Shown piece after piece: positions 19,753 to 32,115 of a stretch of DNA of 64,000 nt; the stretch's first letter is position 1, and each line of letters opens with the position of its first letter. The stretch spans positions 8,715,335 to 8,779,334 of the forward strand of contig OX419342.1 of the NCBI GenBank assembly GCA_948470475.1. Direction: 5' to 3'. Position numbers and translations under genes: made by a program. This DNA comes from Galaxea fascicularis. Taxonomy: Eukaryota; Cnidaria; Anthozoa; Scleractinia; Euphylliidae. The notes beneath the pieces are model-generated. The model was not told the DNA's origin. It ran no database searches and was given only the letters and a program-made list of their open reading frames with translations.

Positions 19753-21570
19753 CATAAAGCCTTTCATGAAAGCACACCGTACAGACTTTGGGACGTTTTC
19801 TAAAGCTTATCTAGTGATAATTTGTTTTCACGTAGCCTGACATTTCCAGTTGGGAGTTTGACAATACTTCTTCTTTAGACTTTTCGCTCTTTATGACAGT
19901 TTCAAGTTTAGCGTTGTGATCTTTGTATTTTACATGACTTGTTCTTTTTCTGTAGGTATTGATCAGTTTTTAGTCAATTTGGACGAGCCCTAGAGGTCTT
20001 TAGGACAATCAAGAAATCCAAGATGGAAGTTTTCCAAAACTAATGACGAGATGAATGAACACTACGTGACGCAATCAATCAATTTTGTAGAGCTCATTCT
20101 CTTAAATCGGATTCTTTTGAACTAAAGAGGGAGGTGCATTGAACCAGGCACAAGCTCAGAAACAAAAGAAAAGCCCAGTGTAAATAAATAAAAATTAGGA
20201 TAATTCCCTTCTCAGGGTAAAATTGTATTTCTTTTACCCTTATTTGTTTACTAAATCTTGAATTGGAAGGCAGCCTTTGCAAGAATGGCCAATGAAGAAA
20301 ACGTCTATTTAGTAGTAATTCCTACTGATTGTAAGTTAAACAATGACAATGTCAACAGTTTTGTGGCCGTCTTTTTGCTTGACTGTCTAAGATATTACCT
20401 GCTATCACAGCCCTCAGATAACCCAGCTGGTTATGACAGACAAGAAACAGGGCGAGAAGGATCTGTTGATTAATTTGTAAAAAGAAAAATCATTAGAAAC
20501 TTGAAAACATGTCCTACTGTTTTGCGTGGGAACGCGAAAAAGAAAACAAGTACACACAAACTAGAAGGTTGCCTCCGTAATTTTGACCACTTATGGTATG
20601 TCCGCTATCCATAGAAAATTACTTGTGTCAATCAAAACAGCGTATCGAAAATTCAAATTATTTTCGGCCTTCAGTCGGGCTTCCACTTTGTTCCACAATC
20701 TCCTGCTCAAACCGAAGACGCCCTACTTCCACGCTTGTACAACAGCGAAATCGGATAGTTATAATATCAGCTGGGAATTTCGCTATTTACTACCGTCTCC
20801 AATTTGATCGTGTTACAGCAGGAACAACAGGACAAAAATAATTGCAATTACATTTTTTCTCAGTGCGAGAGCGGGCGAAATTCGAATGCGAATCTTGCAA
20901 TCTGATCAGTTGTTGGAGCTGGCAGAATTTTCCCATCTCTTGACCACGGTCACGGTAAGCAAACGCTTTTCGCGGGAAATCGTGAAGTACAATCTTTTTA
21001 CACCGGCGCGAGGTCTTGAGAACGGCCCGAGGGTGCAGTTTTTCCCTATGCTATACGGACCGGCCTAAGCCGGTGAAAAACGTTTTTATTCTTTTCTCGA
21101 ACTTCTTTGCGAAGTCTTTTTTAGCTATGCGCGTTAAATTTAATAAACAGCGCCTTTAGATCTCACACAAAAAACGGGTCTAAAAGGCAGTCTGTAACGA
21201 TAGAACAGAAATTCAAATGTAAATTGAGCAAGAAATGTAAAGGGGAAAACGTTATATGATATAGCGATCATAAACCAAGCATTAAAACTTGAAAACAGTT
21301 ACTTCAGGGTACAAAAACAGACGAATACTGAGTAATAAAGATAAGCTTTGTGTTGTGGAAAATGAAATCTGACTTTCAGATTCAGTTTTAATAAAAGTTC
21401 CTCAAACACGAGGAGAACATCACATCTTAGTCTCTGTACATGTATTCATATCTTTTTTTTTTTTTTTTTGAGAATTTACCTTTGTTCTCCGTCAGGACAT
21501 TCATGAACGAATCGGCTATGATTAGAAAACTACGCGAGGAAAACTTGTTGTCATAATGAATGAATTAAGG
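19753..21570. other. No gene recognised
   Basis: Short open frames occur but none has splice support or a domain I know. A minus-strand hydrophobic frame at 20094-20282 was considered as a signal peptide for gene 1 and rejected. A motif ACCGGCCTAAGCCGGTGA at 21058-21075 recurs as a related stretch near 22490-22505. Confidence 0.4.
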
Positions 21571-21770
21571 GGGTAGTTTCTAAAGAAACTGTAGTGCTGC
21601 GTCGGTGGGGGAGTTGTACACAAAAAATTGGTTTTATCAACGAAGTTGATCATGTAAATTGACCACCGTAAAGGGATTCTAGAAGCTGACGTTTCGAGCG
21701 TTAGCCCTTCGTCAGAACGAATCGAGGAATTATGAGTTGTGTGTAGTTTATATAGTGGTTGAGTACTGAG
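21571..21770 (-). repeat. Inverted-repeat unit with an intact hammerhead-like core
   Basis: The minus strand at 21715-21688 reads CTGACGAAGGGCTAACGCTC followed by GAAACGTC. This has the CTGANGA box, a 4-bp stem II (GGGC/GCTC) with loop TAAC, the GAAA box, and a GTC cleavage triplet. Upstream GATTC and downstream GAATC can form part of stem I. The right flank carries the GTTTCTAAAGAAACTGTAGT / GTCGGTGGGGGAGT block that forms the terminal repeats of the copies at 58712 and 59105. This repeat class is known from Penelope-like elements. Confidence 0.65.
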
Positions 21771-22668
21771 CTACGCTATTGGTGGTAACATGGCAACGTG
21801 AAAAATACGGGATCATTTTCGAGTAATTTAAAGTTATTAAGAATGATACTTTTGACTGCTTGTTTATGAGCCGTTGGAAAGTGAGGGTGAACGAAATTCT
21901 GTCTTTCTTATACTTTTGTGACGTTTGTAGGGCTTACTGTTGATCAAATTGTCGGGCGCGATGATGGTCCGCTTTGATCACAGAGACATGATAGCCCTGT
22001 TTTTCGAAGAACTGGCACGCTGATCTCCTCTGATTTGCTGGAAAAATCAGAGTCATTACTACATAGCTGTCGAAGTCTAAGAAATGGAGTTCTTGACATG
22101 TGATGGATGTGACGATAAATATGACAAATAACTTCCTTATTCTTTCAGTTTTACGAGGAAAAATGTTGTAAAAAGGCTTTACTTCAAGATTTCCCGGGGA
22201 TTCACTATGCGAAAGCGTTACCGCGACCGTGGGCAGAGATAAGAAATTAGATGGCAGGACTCGTTACCGTGTCCTCCGGCTTGGAAAAAATAAACTGAAT
22301 GTTAAACTGAAGGTTAAACTGTTAAGTCCGTCAAGGTCTTTTCTTGTCTGAGATTTACAGACGCTGTTCAATCTAAGCCAGTTACTCATTTTTACTTAGC
22401 GCGCGAAGAAAGACTTCACAAACTCAGGCCTGCGGCCTCGGTCCGAACACAAGACCTCGGGGACAGCTTTTCCCTCATTATAAAGATACACCTAAGCCGG
22501 TGAACAGCACACATATATCTGTATCGCCGGACAAATTTAACTGCCCGCTTCCCTTTAATGTTAGCCGCCTGTTTGATGGTACACCCAGTATCTGTTTTGA
22601 ACGCCAAATGTACTTCTGAGAAACGGAAAATCTTTCTGACTTTTTGTAATAGAAACGATTTGCATTGC

Positions 22669-25600
22669 GTGATCCGGCACAACAAGTACTGGCCCGTATA
22701 CAGCCGATAATATACTGGTATCTGTGGTGTGAGTGACCCATAAAATTAAAGATTAAACAACAGTTTTGCCTCGAACGCAGAAGCGGGAACAATGCTCGAA
22801 GCTGGTTTATTAGAAAATCTCAAATGGTAAGTTTCCTTTGGTTAATATCTTGTTATGGATCAAAGGGCACTTGCATGGCTAGAGGAAAATTTCTTTCTCC
22901 TTTGCAAAGATTCGTTACATGATATCAGCTACTTGGGATACGGATTCTCTCGAACGCAAATTTCACATCTGCCAGGTTCATTTCTCATGCAAATATGCAT
23001 GGTCCGTTCAGGTTTAACTTAAGATGTTACAAAAAGTTCCTTTCGTAGCAACTTGAATTGGAAACAACTCAAATGGAATTGACGAAATTTTCATGGCTTT
23101 AGATAAAATTTTGAGTTGGTTTAAAGAGTTAAACCAGTTACAAGGAGAGTTCATTATACTTTGAACGAAGATGCTTATTTTTTACTCATTACTGTCAGAA
23201 AGCTTTTCTTTGTCAGTTCAATTAACAAAGAAGTCTCATTGCGTTTATTAAATGTTTTGAGGCTTTAAAGTCAGTCAATAAAAGTAACGGTATAGTTTAG
23301 TTTCTTTAGTTGTTTCTTCCTTTTTAAATCACTGAAAAAGAATCAGTTTGTGGACTCATCATTGAAGAATAAACGCCGTAAGACATTATAAAATGAAAAC
23401 ATGTCTTCAATCTTAAAGCACTAATAAAGTATATCATTACTTGTCGCACGGGCACAAGGCTAGGTTCAGTTCTCATGCAATGTGCATGGTCCGTTCAGGT
23501 TTAACTCAAGATATTGCAAAAAGTTGGAAACAACTCAAATGGAATTGACGAAATTTTCATGGTTTTGGATAAAATTTTGAGTTGGTTTAAAGAGTTAAAC
23601 CAGTTACAAGGAGAGTTCATTATATTTTGAACAAAGATGTTTATTTTTTACTCATTACTGTCAGAAAGCTTTTCTTTGTCAGTTCAATTAACAAAGAAGT
23701 CTCATTGCGTTTATTAAATGTTTTGAGGCTTTAAAGTCAGTGAATGAAACGGTATAGTTTAGTTTCTTTAGTTGTTTCTTCCTTTTAAATCGCTGAAAAA
23801 GAATCGTTTGTGGACTCATCATTGAAGAATAAACGCCGAGAGACATTATAAAATGAAAACATGTGTCTTTAATCTTAAAGTGCTAATAAAGTATATCATA
23901 ATTTGTCGCACGGTCAGAAGGTCTAATTTTCGTGTTATCTTATTAAAAACGAAATGTAATCATCACCTTACCTTGACTATTATATATCCCTTTTATGCGA
24001 AACGCTTAATTTCAACAAAGTTTGCAGGTGATCAGATCGAAAACAAGAAGCGACGCAAAGTAAACAAGCAAAGGAAGTTCTAAAGAGATCATGCCCCAGT
24101 GGGGAGGAGGTGGGGGTGCGGGATTCTTCTGAATATTAAGTGACGGGGATGATCGCGGATGATCGGGGATCATCCAATGAGGGAAAAATCAAACTCCAAT
24201 AAAATCTCTTGGGCTTCCAACAAAACCCAAAAAAGTCCCTGGACAAAAGCTTAATCCCAAAACTATCCCTTGCAGAGTTTCTGATCCATAAATATTTCCA
24301 GAGAGGATGGCACTTTGTTCACAGAACTTCTCGAACACTACCCCCCGGGCACAACCACGAACCTTCCGATTGTTTAGGATACCCCCAAAAATCGCCACTT
24401 AAATCAAGCCACACCAAGAAATACTTGCCAAATTTCAGATCGGCGATTTTCTTTAAATTTGGATTTTTCGGTTAAAAGTAACGATCGAGATGGAGTCTCC
24501 AATGTAAAAAACAATTATTGAAAAAAATATATATTTATTAGCGGAGAAATGGCGGTCTTACGGTTTTGGCCGAAAGTAAAAATTACCCGTTTGATCGACA
24601 TTCTTAGTGCTGTTTTCTCGAATCAATTTGTTTGCTTGAAGAGGCCACTTTAAAGAGCTAAAACTCAAAGGGAATTTGTCCATTTGCCCTCAAATTTGGA
24701 CAGTGGCTAGATTAACATATAAACGACAAAAACATATCTGTGAATGTTTTAATTGGAAATATTTTTTCTCTGAGGGCGATTTTTGTACCATCAATTTACA
24801 TTTTTTTAATACAGTAACTTAATCAAAAATGTGCTATGACTAAATTTCACTGTAAAGGGGTATGGCAAAACGCAGACACGAATTTTTAGTACTTTGGGTC
24901 CAGAAACTGAGGAACAAATTAAATTAGCGAAAGACCAATTTCGCTTTGACTTGTGGCTTTGAAAAGGTGAAGCGGACGCTCGCAGTTAGAGATCGTGAAA
25001 AGTTCGACAATTCCTTTTATTTCAAATTTCTCTGTGTAGTTTGATAGCCAGCTCTATAACCTTTAATTTGATGTGGGGGCTAAAGTATCTACAGTTTCAA
25101 CCGGACGCGCTACATCGCTTGGACGCGAGACACCACTGAAGGTATACTGTAGCCTAACAAAACAGTCGGCATTACTCCTAATACACCTATATATATTTAG
25201 CCAAGTCTAAACGCGGAGCTCAACCGTTATTTCTTTGTTGGCATTTACAGAGATCAACTAATATCAATGTGAGAACTCTAGCCAGGACTCGCTCGACAAC
25301 TCCAATAAGGACTTCCTTATTGTGGTTGTATTTGTTTTTTTACCTTTTTGAGAAACAGCCACAACCGCCATTCAATCAAGTGCAAACACGCATTTTCGAA
25401 AATTCTTTCTGGCTCAAGGAGTACATGATTATCAGAATAAATTAAACGATTAACAAACGTTTGCCTCATCCCATTTGTATTACATTTAACTTAATATAAA
25501 TGGCATAAATCCCCAAATGTAGGTTATCAGAACCGGTTATGTGCTAGGTCTGTCCGCTACGGAAAAAGTTGCTCGAAATAGAAATTACATAGAAAGCATT

Positions 25601-28132
25601 ACCGACTTTCAATATAACTTTTGACTCCATTTTTTTTTAGTTAAATTCACTTTTGAACTCACTGCGTAATTATTTGGGATACGAAAGTCATGCCTCCAAC
25701 GACGCACAAACGGTCATCACTGACAGAAGTGAAGAAGGGAGTTTAAATATCGCGTAACAACTGAGTGTTGAAGCTAAAGGGTATATTTTTATGATCTGGC
25801 ACAACAAGTGCTGTCCCGTATACAGGAAAATTTCTTTCTCCTTTGTAAAGATTCGTTACATGATATCAGCTGCTTGGGATATAAGATTGTGCCGAACGCA
25901 AATTTCACATCTGCTAGGTTCAGTTCTCATACAATATGCACGGTCCGTTCAGGTTTAACTTAAGATGTTACAAAAAGTTCCCTTGGTAGCAATTTGAATT
26001 GGAAACAACTCAAATGGAATTGACGAAATTTTCATGGCTTTAGATAAAATTTTGAGTTGTTTAAAGAGTTAAACCAGTTACAAGGAGAGTTCATTATATT
26101 TTGAACGAAGATGTTTATTTTTTACTCATTACTGTCAGAAAGCTTTTCTTTGTCAGTTCAATAACAAAGAAGTCTCATTGCGTTTATTAAATGTTTTGAG
26201 GCTTTAAAGTCAGTGAATAAAAGTAACGGTATAGTTTAGTTTCTTTAGTTGTTTCTTCCTTTTTAAATCATTGAAAAAGAATCAGTTTGTGGACTTATCA
26301 TTATTGAAGAATAAACGCCGTGTGACATAAAATGAAAACATGTCTTCAATCTTAAAGCACTAATAAAGTATATCATTATTTGTCGCACGGGCACAAGGTC
26401 TAATTTTCGTGTTATCTTGAAAACGAGATGTATTCATCACCTTACTCGACATTTCTAACTGAAAAGTTATCTAATTCGGCTGACTATATATCGCTTTTAT
26501 GCGAAACGCTCATATAATTTCAACAAACTTTGCAGGTGATCAGATCGAGAACAAGAATCGACGCAAAGTAAACAAGCAAAGGAAGTTCTAAAGAGATCAT
26601 GTCCCAGTGGGGAGGAGGGAAGAAGGATTCCTCTGGATTTCAAGTGACGGGGATGATCGGGGATGATCGGGGATTATACAATGAGGGAAAAATCAAACTC
26701 CAATAAAATCTCTCAAGCTCCCAACAAAACCCAAAAAAGTCCCTGGACAAAAACGTAATCCCAAAACTATCCCTTGCGGAGTTTCTGATCCTTAAATATT
26801 TCCAGAGAGGATGGCACTTTGTTCAGAGAACTTCGCGGACACTACCCCTGGGCACAACCACGAACCTTCCAATTGTTTAGGATACCCCCAAAAATCGCTA
26901 CTTAAATCAAGCCACACCAAGAAATACTTGCCAAATTTCAGATCGACAATTTTCCTTAAATTTGGATTTTTCGGTTAAAAGTAATGATCGAAATGGGATC
27001 TCTAATGTAAAAAACAATTATGGAAAAAAATATTTATTGGCGGAGAAATGGCGGACCTACGTTTTTGGCTGGAAGTAAGAATTACTTGTTTGATTAACAT
27101 TCTTAGCGCTGTTTTCTCGAATCAATTTGTCTACTTGAAGAGGACAATTTGAAAAGCTAAAACTCAAACGGAATTTGTCCGTTAGCCATCAAATTTGGAC
27201 AGTGGCTATATTAACATAAACGACAAAACTGTTTCTGTGAATGTTTTGATTCGAAATATTTTTTTCTCTGAGAGCGACTTTTGTACGATCAATTTACATT
27301 TTTTCAATACAGTAACTTAAGCGAAAATGTGCTATAGCTAAATTTCACTGTAAAGGAGTATGGCAAAACGCAGACAGGAATTTTTAGTACTTTAGGTCCA
27401 GAAACTGAGGAACAAATTAAATTAGCGAGAGACAAAGTTCGCTTTGACTTGTAGCTTTGAAAAGGTGATTCGGACGCTCGCATTCAGAGGTCGTGAAAAA
27501 CTCGACAATTCCTTTTATTTCAAATTTCTTGATATAGTTTGATAGCCATCTCTATAAGCTTTAATTTGATATTGGGGCTTAGGTATCTACATCCAGTTTA
27601 AACCGGACGCGCTACATCGCTTGGACGGAAGACACCCCTGAAGGTATACGGTAGCCAAAGGAAACAGTCAGTATTACTCCTAATACACCTATATATATTT
27701 AGGCAAGTCAAACATACATTTTCGAAAATTCTTTCTGGCTCAAGGAGTACATGATTATCAGAATAAACGATTAACAAACTTTTGCCTCATCACAGTTGTA
27801 TCACATTTAACTTAATGTAAATGGCATAAATCCCTAAATGTAGGTTAACAGTCCTACTTTTAAATATCAACATCAGAACCGGTTATGTGCTAGGTCTGTC
27901 CGCTAAAATTGCTCGAAAATCGAAATTACATAGAAAGCATTACTGACTTTAAATATAACTGTTGACTCCATTTCTTTAGTTAAATTCACTTTTAAACTTA
28001 CTCAGTAATTATTTGGGATAAGAATGTCATACCTCCAACGACGCACAAACGGCCATCACTGACTCAAATGAAGAAGGAAGTTTAAATATCGCGTAACAAC
28101 TGAGTGTTGAAGTCAAAGGGTATATTTTTATG
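22669..28132 (+). repeat. Large diverged tandem duplication
   Basis: Unit 1 (22669-25793) and unit 2 (25794-28132) align along most of their length. Examples are CACAACAAGTACTGGCCCGT vs CACAACAAGTGCTGTCCCGT, TTTAAATATCGCGTAACAAC at both ends, and the AATCAAACTCCAATAAAATC block at 24188 and 26692. Unit 1 also has an internal partial duplication (about 22920-23462 repeated at 23463-23900) and two stretches absent from unit 2 (about 22705-22881 and 25205-25385). I find no conserved open frame in either unit. Confidence 0.85.
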
Positions 28133-28170
28133 CCTTTAGAATATTAACTCTTTCTCTGTCCTTGTTACAG

Positions 28171-28284
28171 CTGCTGTTGTAAAAAGAAAAGTTAAAGAAG
28201 ACGTTAAAAATCCTGAGATCTTTTCTTGGCGGCGGCTTTCTGATCACTTAAATGAGGCAACAGGAAAATCGGTGTTATATCTGG
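28171..28284 (+). CDS. Isolated exon-like segment, unknown product
   Basis: A strong acceptor (CTCTTTCTCTGTCCTTGTTACAG) is followed by 114 open bases to a donor-like CTGG|GTAGGT, phase 1-1. It reads 'AVVKRKVKEDVKNPEIFSWR' and then 'RLSDHLNEATGKSVLYL'. The frame also stays open past the donor ('GRSIINPRSLSQTIQWAL') to a stop at 28336, so it could be a terminal exon. It starts 38 bp after the end of the tandem duplication. I do not recognise it. Confidence 0.4.
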
Positions 28285-28414
28285 GTAGGTCGATAATTAA
28301 TCCAAGGTCTTTGTCTCAAACTATACAATGGGCGCTGTAAACCTCACGTCTTTGATTGGTCTAGAGGAGTATAAAGGCAAGAATGACGACATGAGTCGTA
28401 GAAAATAGAAAAAA

Positions 28415-28530
28415 CAATAAGGCCCCGTCCCACGTATCAGGCTATTTTGGAAAACGGAGATTTTTTTTCTCCGTCTTCGCCCTCCGTCTACACGTAAGCG
28501 AGGTTTTCGCTCAACAGCTGATGCCCGAGC
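28415..28530. repeat. Possible MITE fragment
   Basis: AGGCCCCGTCCCACGTATCA and an inner ACGGAGATTTTTTTTCTCCGT hairpin look like one end of a terminal-inverted-repeat element. A matching far end was not found. Confidence 0.35.
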
Positions 28531-29194
28531 CAACTGTTGAAGATGTATCAGTTGTTTGTAATTGACCCGAAACCAGCAGCGTGATAGATTGAGGTAACAT
28601 CATGCTGGGCGCGATTTTAAAACATCTTGTCTCCGTTTAGACTGATGAAGGCTTTATACTGCACTAACGCTATGGGGTATCGTTGCTAAGGACGTTTTTA
28701 GGGGTGGTATTTTGTGAAACACTGAGCCAGGGGCACCCGACGAGAAACGTCGATGAAATATCTGTTCGGGAGAGTGTACCCGTTCTAAGACTTTCGGATA
28801 ATGCATTGGCCAAAAAGCTACTGATTTCTTAACTGAAACCAGGGATGGATTTAGAGTAGTTCAAGTGATTTCCTGAAATGACTCAAATGTTTTCAAACGT
28901 GCGTTTCTTATTTCTATGGCTCTTTATTTTAGTTCAAGAAATCAATTATTCTTCTTGTTGTGCTGTTTATTACGAAATAAAACAAAGAGAACAGCGTTCC
29001 AGTTAGTTATTTCGTGGATTACACGGAAAACTCAGCCCTTCCCGAGCGAATTCGACGAGTCTCCGTGCGCGCACTTTCGTCCTATCTCTCGATACTTCCG
29101 AGAACAACGCGAAAAAAAGCGTAGGAACGACCGGAGAAAATTTGTACGCAGCGGGTGGGACTGGGTGTTATGTGAATCTTTTCACAAAGCACTT

Positions 29195-29345
29195 AAAACC
29201 CTCTTCGATTGGCCACAAACACTCACATTGTCTTGCAAACTACTCAGACTTGGTTGTGATTGGTTATCCAGGCCGCAAACTACCGTGAAACTACTGACAA
29301 TCGTATATAAAGAGAAGCCTCTCCCTGAGAGTCCCTTCGTGTGTT
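29195..29345 (+). promoter_or_regulatory. TATA/CCAAT-type promoter-like stretch
   Basis: Two inverted CCAAT boxes (CGATTGGCC near 29206 and GTGATTGGTT near 29255) precede TATATAAAGAG near 29306, with spacing like a Pol II core promoter. Transcription would start near 29335 on the plus strand. No recognisable coding sequence follows before the element at 29507. The open frame at 28916-29371 has no domain I know. Confidence 0.4.
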
Positions 29346-29506
29346 CTGTTCCGATGAGAGTTCATCGTTGACCTGCTACGGAGGAAGACAAGGGATTTTA
29401 ATTCATAAACCGGCTATGGTTCGAGGCGATCCAGTTTGTTGGAAAAAAAAATGGGCATGTTGCAAATTTTCCCTCTTTCCAACGAATGTTAACTTCTTTA
29501 ATTACC

Positions 29507-30569
29507 GACTTTAAGATACGAGGACGCAGTGGCTTTCACAACGCCGTAACCAAGGAAAGCCTCGACCTAGTCGGCTGGTTGAAAAATAATGTCTGATACT
29601 CAAATGTCGAAATGGTGGGACAGAAAGACTTTTATAGTTGTGTTCTGCTAAAGCGTTTTACTGTCCGTGTACACTGTCTGATACGATTTTAATTTTTTAA
29701 TATTCTACAAAGCTAAAATCGACCTTCCTGTTCGTGGAACACCAGTTACAGTATTTATTCTGATTCATTGTCGAAAAACAAACCAAAAATAAGACTAGAT
29801 TTATTAGATAGAAAGATAGGATTTGTTGACGATTGAAAATGAAAACAACGAACGGATTTAACGTTCAATGTTCTTCATGATTGTATTATGCAGGAATAAA
29901 GTAATAACTCGAGGAAATGAAAACAAATTAATGAAATTTTTGCGAAATATTTCAGATATTTAGCTGATTTCCTTTAATTGAAGATCTGCTCGAAGTGGCG
30001 ACGCTATCATCTCCGCTTGGGCTTGTTGACCCGTGGTATTCTTTTGCCTTAAAAAATGATGCCTTACCTTCAAAAAGGGATTAAAGTTCAAATATCAGTT
30101 GGCAAAATAGTGAAAAAAGGTTGTTCTACTTTATAAAATATAGCTAAGAACTCACGTTTTGTGCACAACGTCAAATCCACTCAGTACGCGTTCTCCAGAG
30201 AGCTCGAGACAGGGAGAAAACACCGCGCGCATGCGTCCTTCATTCTAAATTTCAAAATTCACTTCCGGCCGCATTCTCGTCCCCAGAGCCCTCGTTCCTT
30301 CTGGCCTGCGGCAGAGATCGAGAGCTCTGGCTGGTTCCAAACCACGAGGTCCGTGAATCACGGACTTCCGACTCTTCTACGCAAACTCAGAAGTTTGAAA
30401 CAATAGTGGTTGCTAACGGCTACAAAAATGCACCTTCACTGCGACTGCGCATATTTCCGAACTGGCCAGAGCTCTCGATTTCTGTCGCAGGCCAGAGGGA
30501 TCGTGAGCTCTGGGGACGATAATGTTCCGGCCGCGTCTCGGAGCCACTGCGTCCTCGAATCTTAAAGTC
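29507..30569. mobile_element. 1.06-kb element with GACTTTAAGAT termini
   Basis: The left end GACTTTAAGATACGAGGACG and the right end CGTCCTCGAATCTTAAAGTC continue as imperfect inverted repeats including CAGTGGCT / AGCCACTG. The interior has no open frame of note and contains a second palindromic element. Confidence 0.75.
30265..30541. mobile_element. Nested palindromic element
   Basis: The arms CCGGCCGC...CGTCCCCAGAGC, CTGGCCTGCGGCAGAGATCG and AGAGCTCTGGC are mirrored from 30540 back to 30464, around a loop of about 120 bp. It lies at the right end of the 29507-30569 element. Confidence 0.7.
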
Positions 30570-30767
30570 TCTATTATCTGCTTTATGACGCTCTAGCTTA
30601 CCCTTTTAACCTTCCGTTATGATCAGCGGTAAACAAGATCAAATGCCCCGGCTCCGTATAAAACACAACAGATTATCCCATCTCTGGTAAGAGACGATTA
30701 ACCTTAGTTTCTCAAACGTGTCGAATTCCCCAAACAACGGCTAAATACGAGATATTGGGTACATTAA

Positions 30768-31485
30768 GGTATCAGCCAACCCAACGGAATCGTCTGCGCG
30801 CGGATCGTTCTAGCGCTCCTTGTTTGACCACAAACCCCCATAAACCGCAATTTTCTGAAAGCCGTGTAGTCATGCCTACAGCTAATCCCCTTTAAAAGGT
30901 AAAAAACTTTAATGGGCTTAAAAAAGGAGGAGGTTTTTGAAAAACTAAGTGTTTTCATTCATTAAGTTCCACGCTCACCAAAACAAACGGAAGAAAACGA
31001 TTAACACGGCTTTCATTTCTTCACACGTTTGCCTAAAAAACAATGTCTCAGATTTCTCGAAAGCGCACTCGTATTTTTACAAGCAAATATATTCGGGGAT
31101 GAAAAATTATTGCCACCGCCAGTGGAAAATAGGCTATAACTTTAAAATGAAGAGACAAATTAAAATTCGCAGACACGGTTTTGTAGGTGAGCTATCTGAC
31201 AACAATTTGACCAAATTTCAGCCAAATTGATCCAGGGGCTGCCGATTTGGAGTTCAAAATGCATGCACATCTCGCCTAAATTTTGATTTCGAGAAACAAG
31301 GATAAATAGAATTTCGACCATATTGGGATTAGCGTCAAGCAAAATTGTTTTCGCTCAATAACTTCCCGTACGAAAAACATTTTTTTTGTGGAATTTTTTT
31401 TAAATGAAAGCTACTCCCAAGATCTATCGAAACATATAGAAATCCAAAATCATGAAAAACGGTCAATTTTGGGTTGGCTGATACC
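30768..31485. mobile_element. 718-bp piggyBac-like MITE flanked by TTAA
   Basis: The inverted termini GGTATCAGCCAACCCAA and TTGGGTTGGCTGATACC are directly flanked by TTAA at 30764-30767 and 31486-31489. TTAA duplication is the hallmark of piggyBac transposition. There is no transposase inside, so it is non-autonomous. Confidence 0.8.
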
Positions 31486-31954
31486 TTAAAAGTACAAGGA
31501 CTCGTACCCATTGCTTAAAATTATCTCTGTCCTTCTTCGGGCTACCATGCATCGCACAACAATCTCTGAATAATACGACATTCCAAATTGCCAAAGTTCA
31601 ACTCCTCCAAAGGCATTATGGCGCACCACATATACATATGCCAACGCCAGCTATAAGCAACCAACATAAAACCAAGGCAATCTAGTAGTAACCACACCGA
31701 TAACAACAATGTGAATTTTTGCTTCCACTTCTACATAGAAGATGATAACTTGCATCAAGAAAGTCAAGCGCTTTTTTTTCAGGACATAAGTTAAAGAACG
31801 AAGTATATTCCCTTGTTCCACGGCATGGCTTAAAGAACTAAGTACATTTCATGAATAGTCGCTTGTTTCGTCTCATACCCAACACAAGAAAGTATATACA
31901 TTTGGCCAGCGCGCTTGGTTGGGGTTTTACTAAGTCTCCCACCGAAAACTTCAC

Positions 31955-32115
31955 GTGAGTTCACTGCGCTCTCGTGAGTCTAATCGTGTCCGATGGATCC
32001 ATTGGACTACGACGGACGCTATTTTTACGGTCACCGCTTTACCATGCATGGGATTTTTTCTGAGCAAGTATGCCACGAATAGACTTTCGGTGAATCCACT
32101 GGAGTACACTCTGTT
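31955..32115 (+). repeat. Outlying unit of the 32640 minisatellite
   Basis: Phrases GATGGATCCATTGGACTAC, ATGGGATTTTTTCTGAG and AGACTTTCGGTGAATCCACT match the tandem array that begins about 530 bp downstream. Confidence 0.6.

Noticed and set aside
20094..20282. Signal-peptide exon of gene 1 (hydrophobic 'FLLFLSLCLVQC')
   Set aside because: No usable splice donor in the right phase follows, and the ATG lies far upstream of the hydrophobic part.
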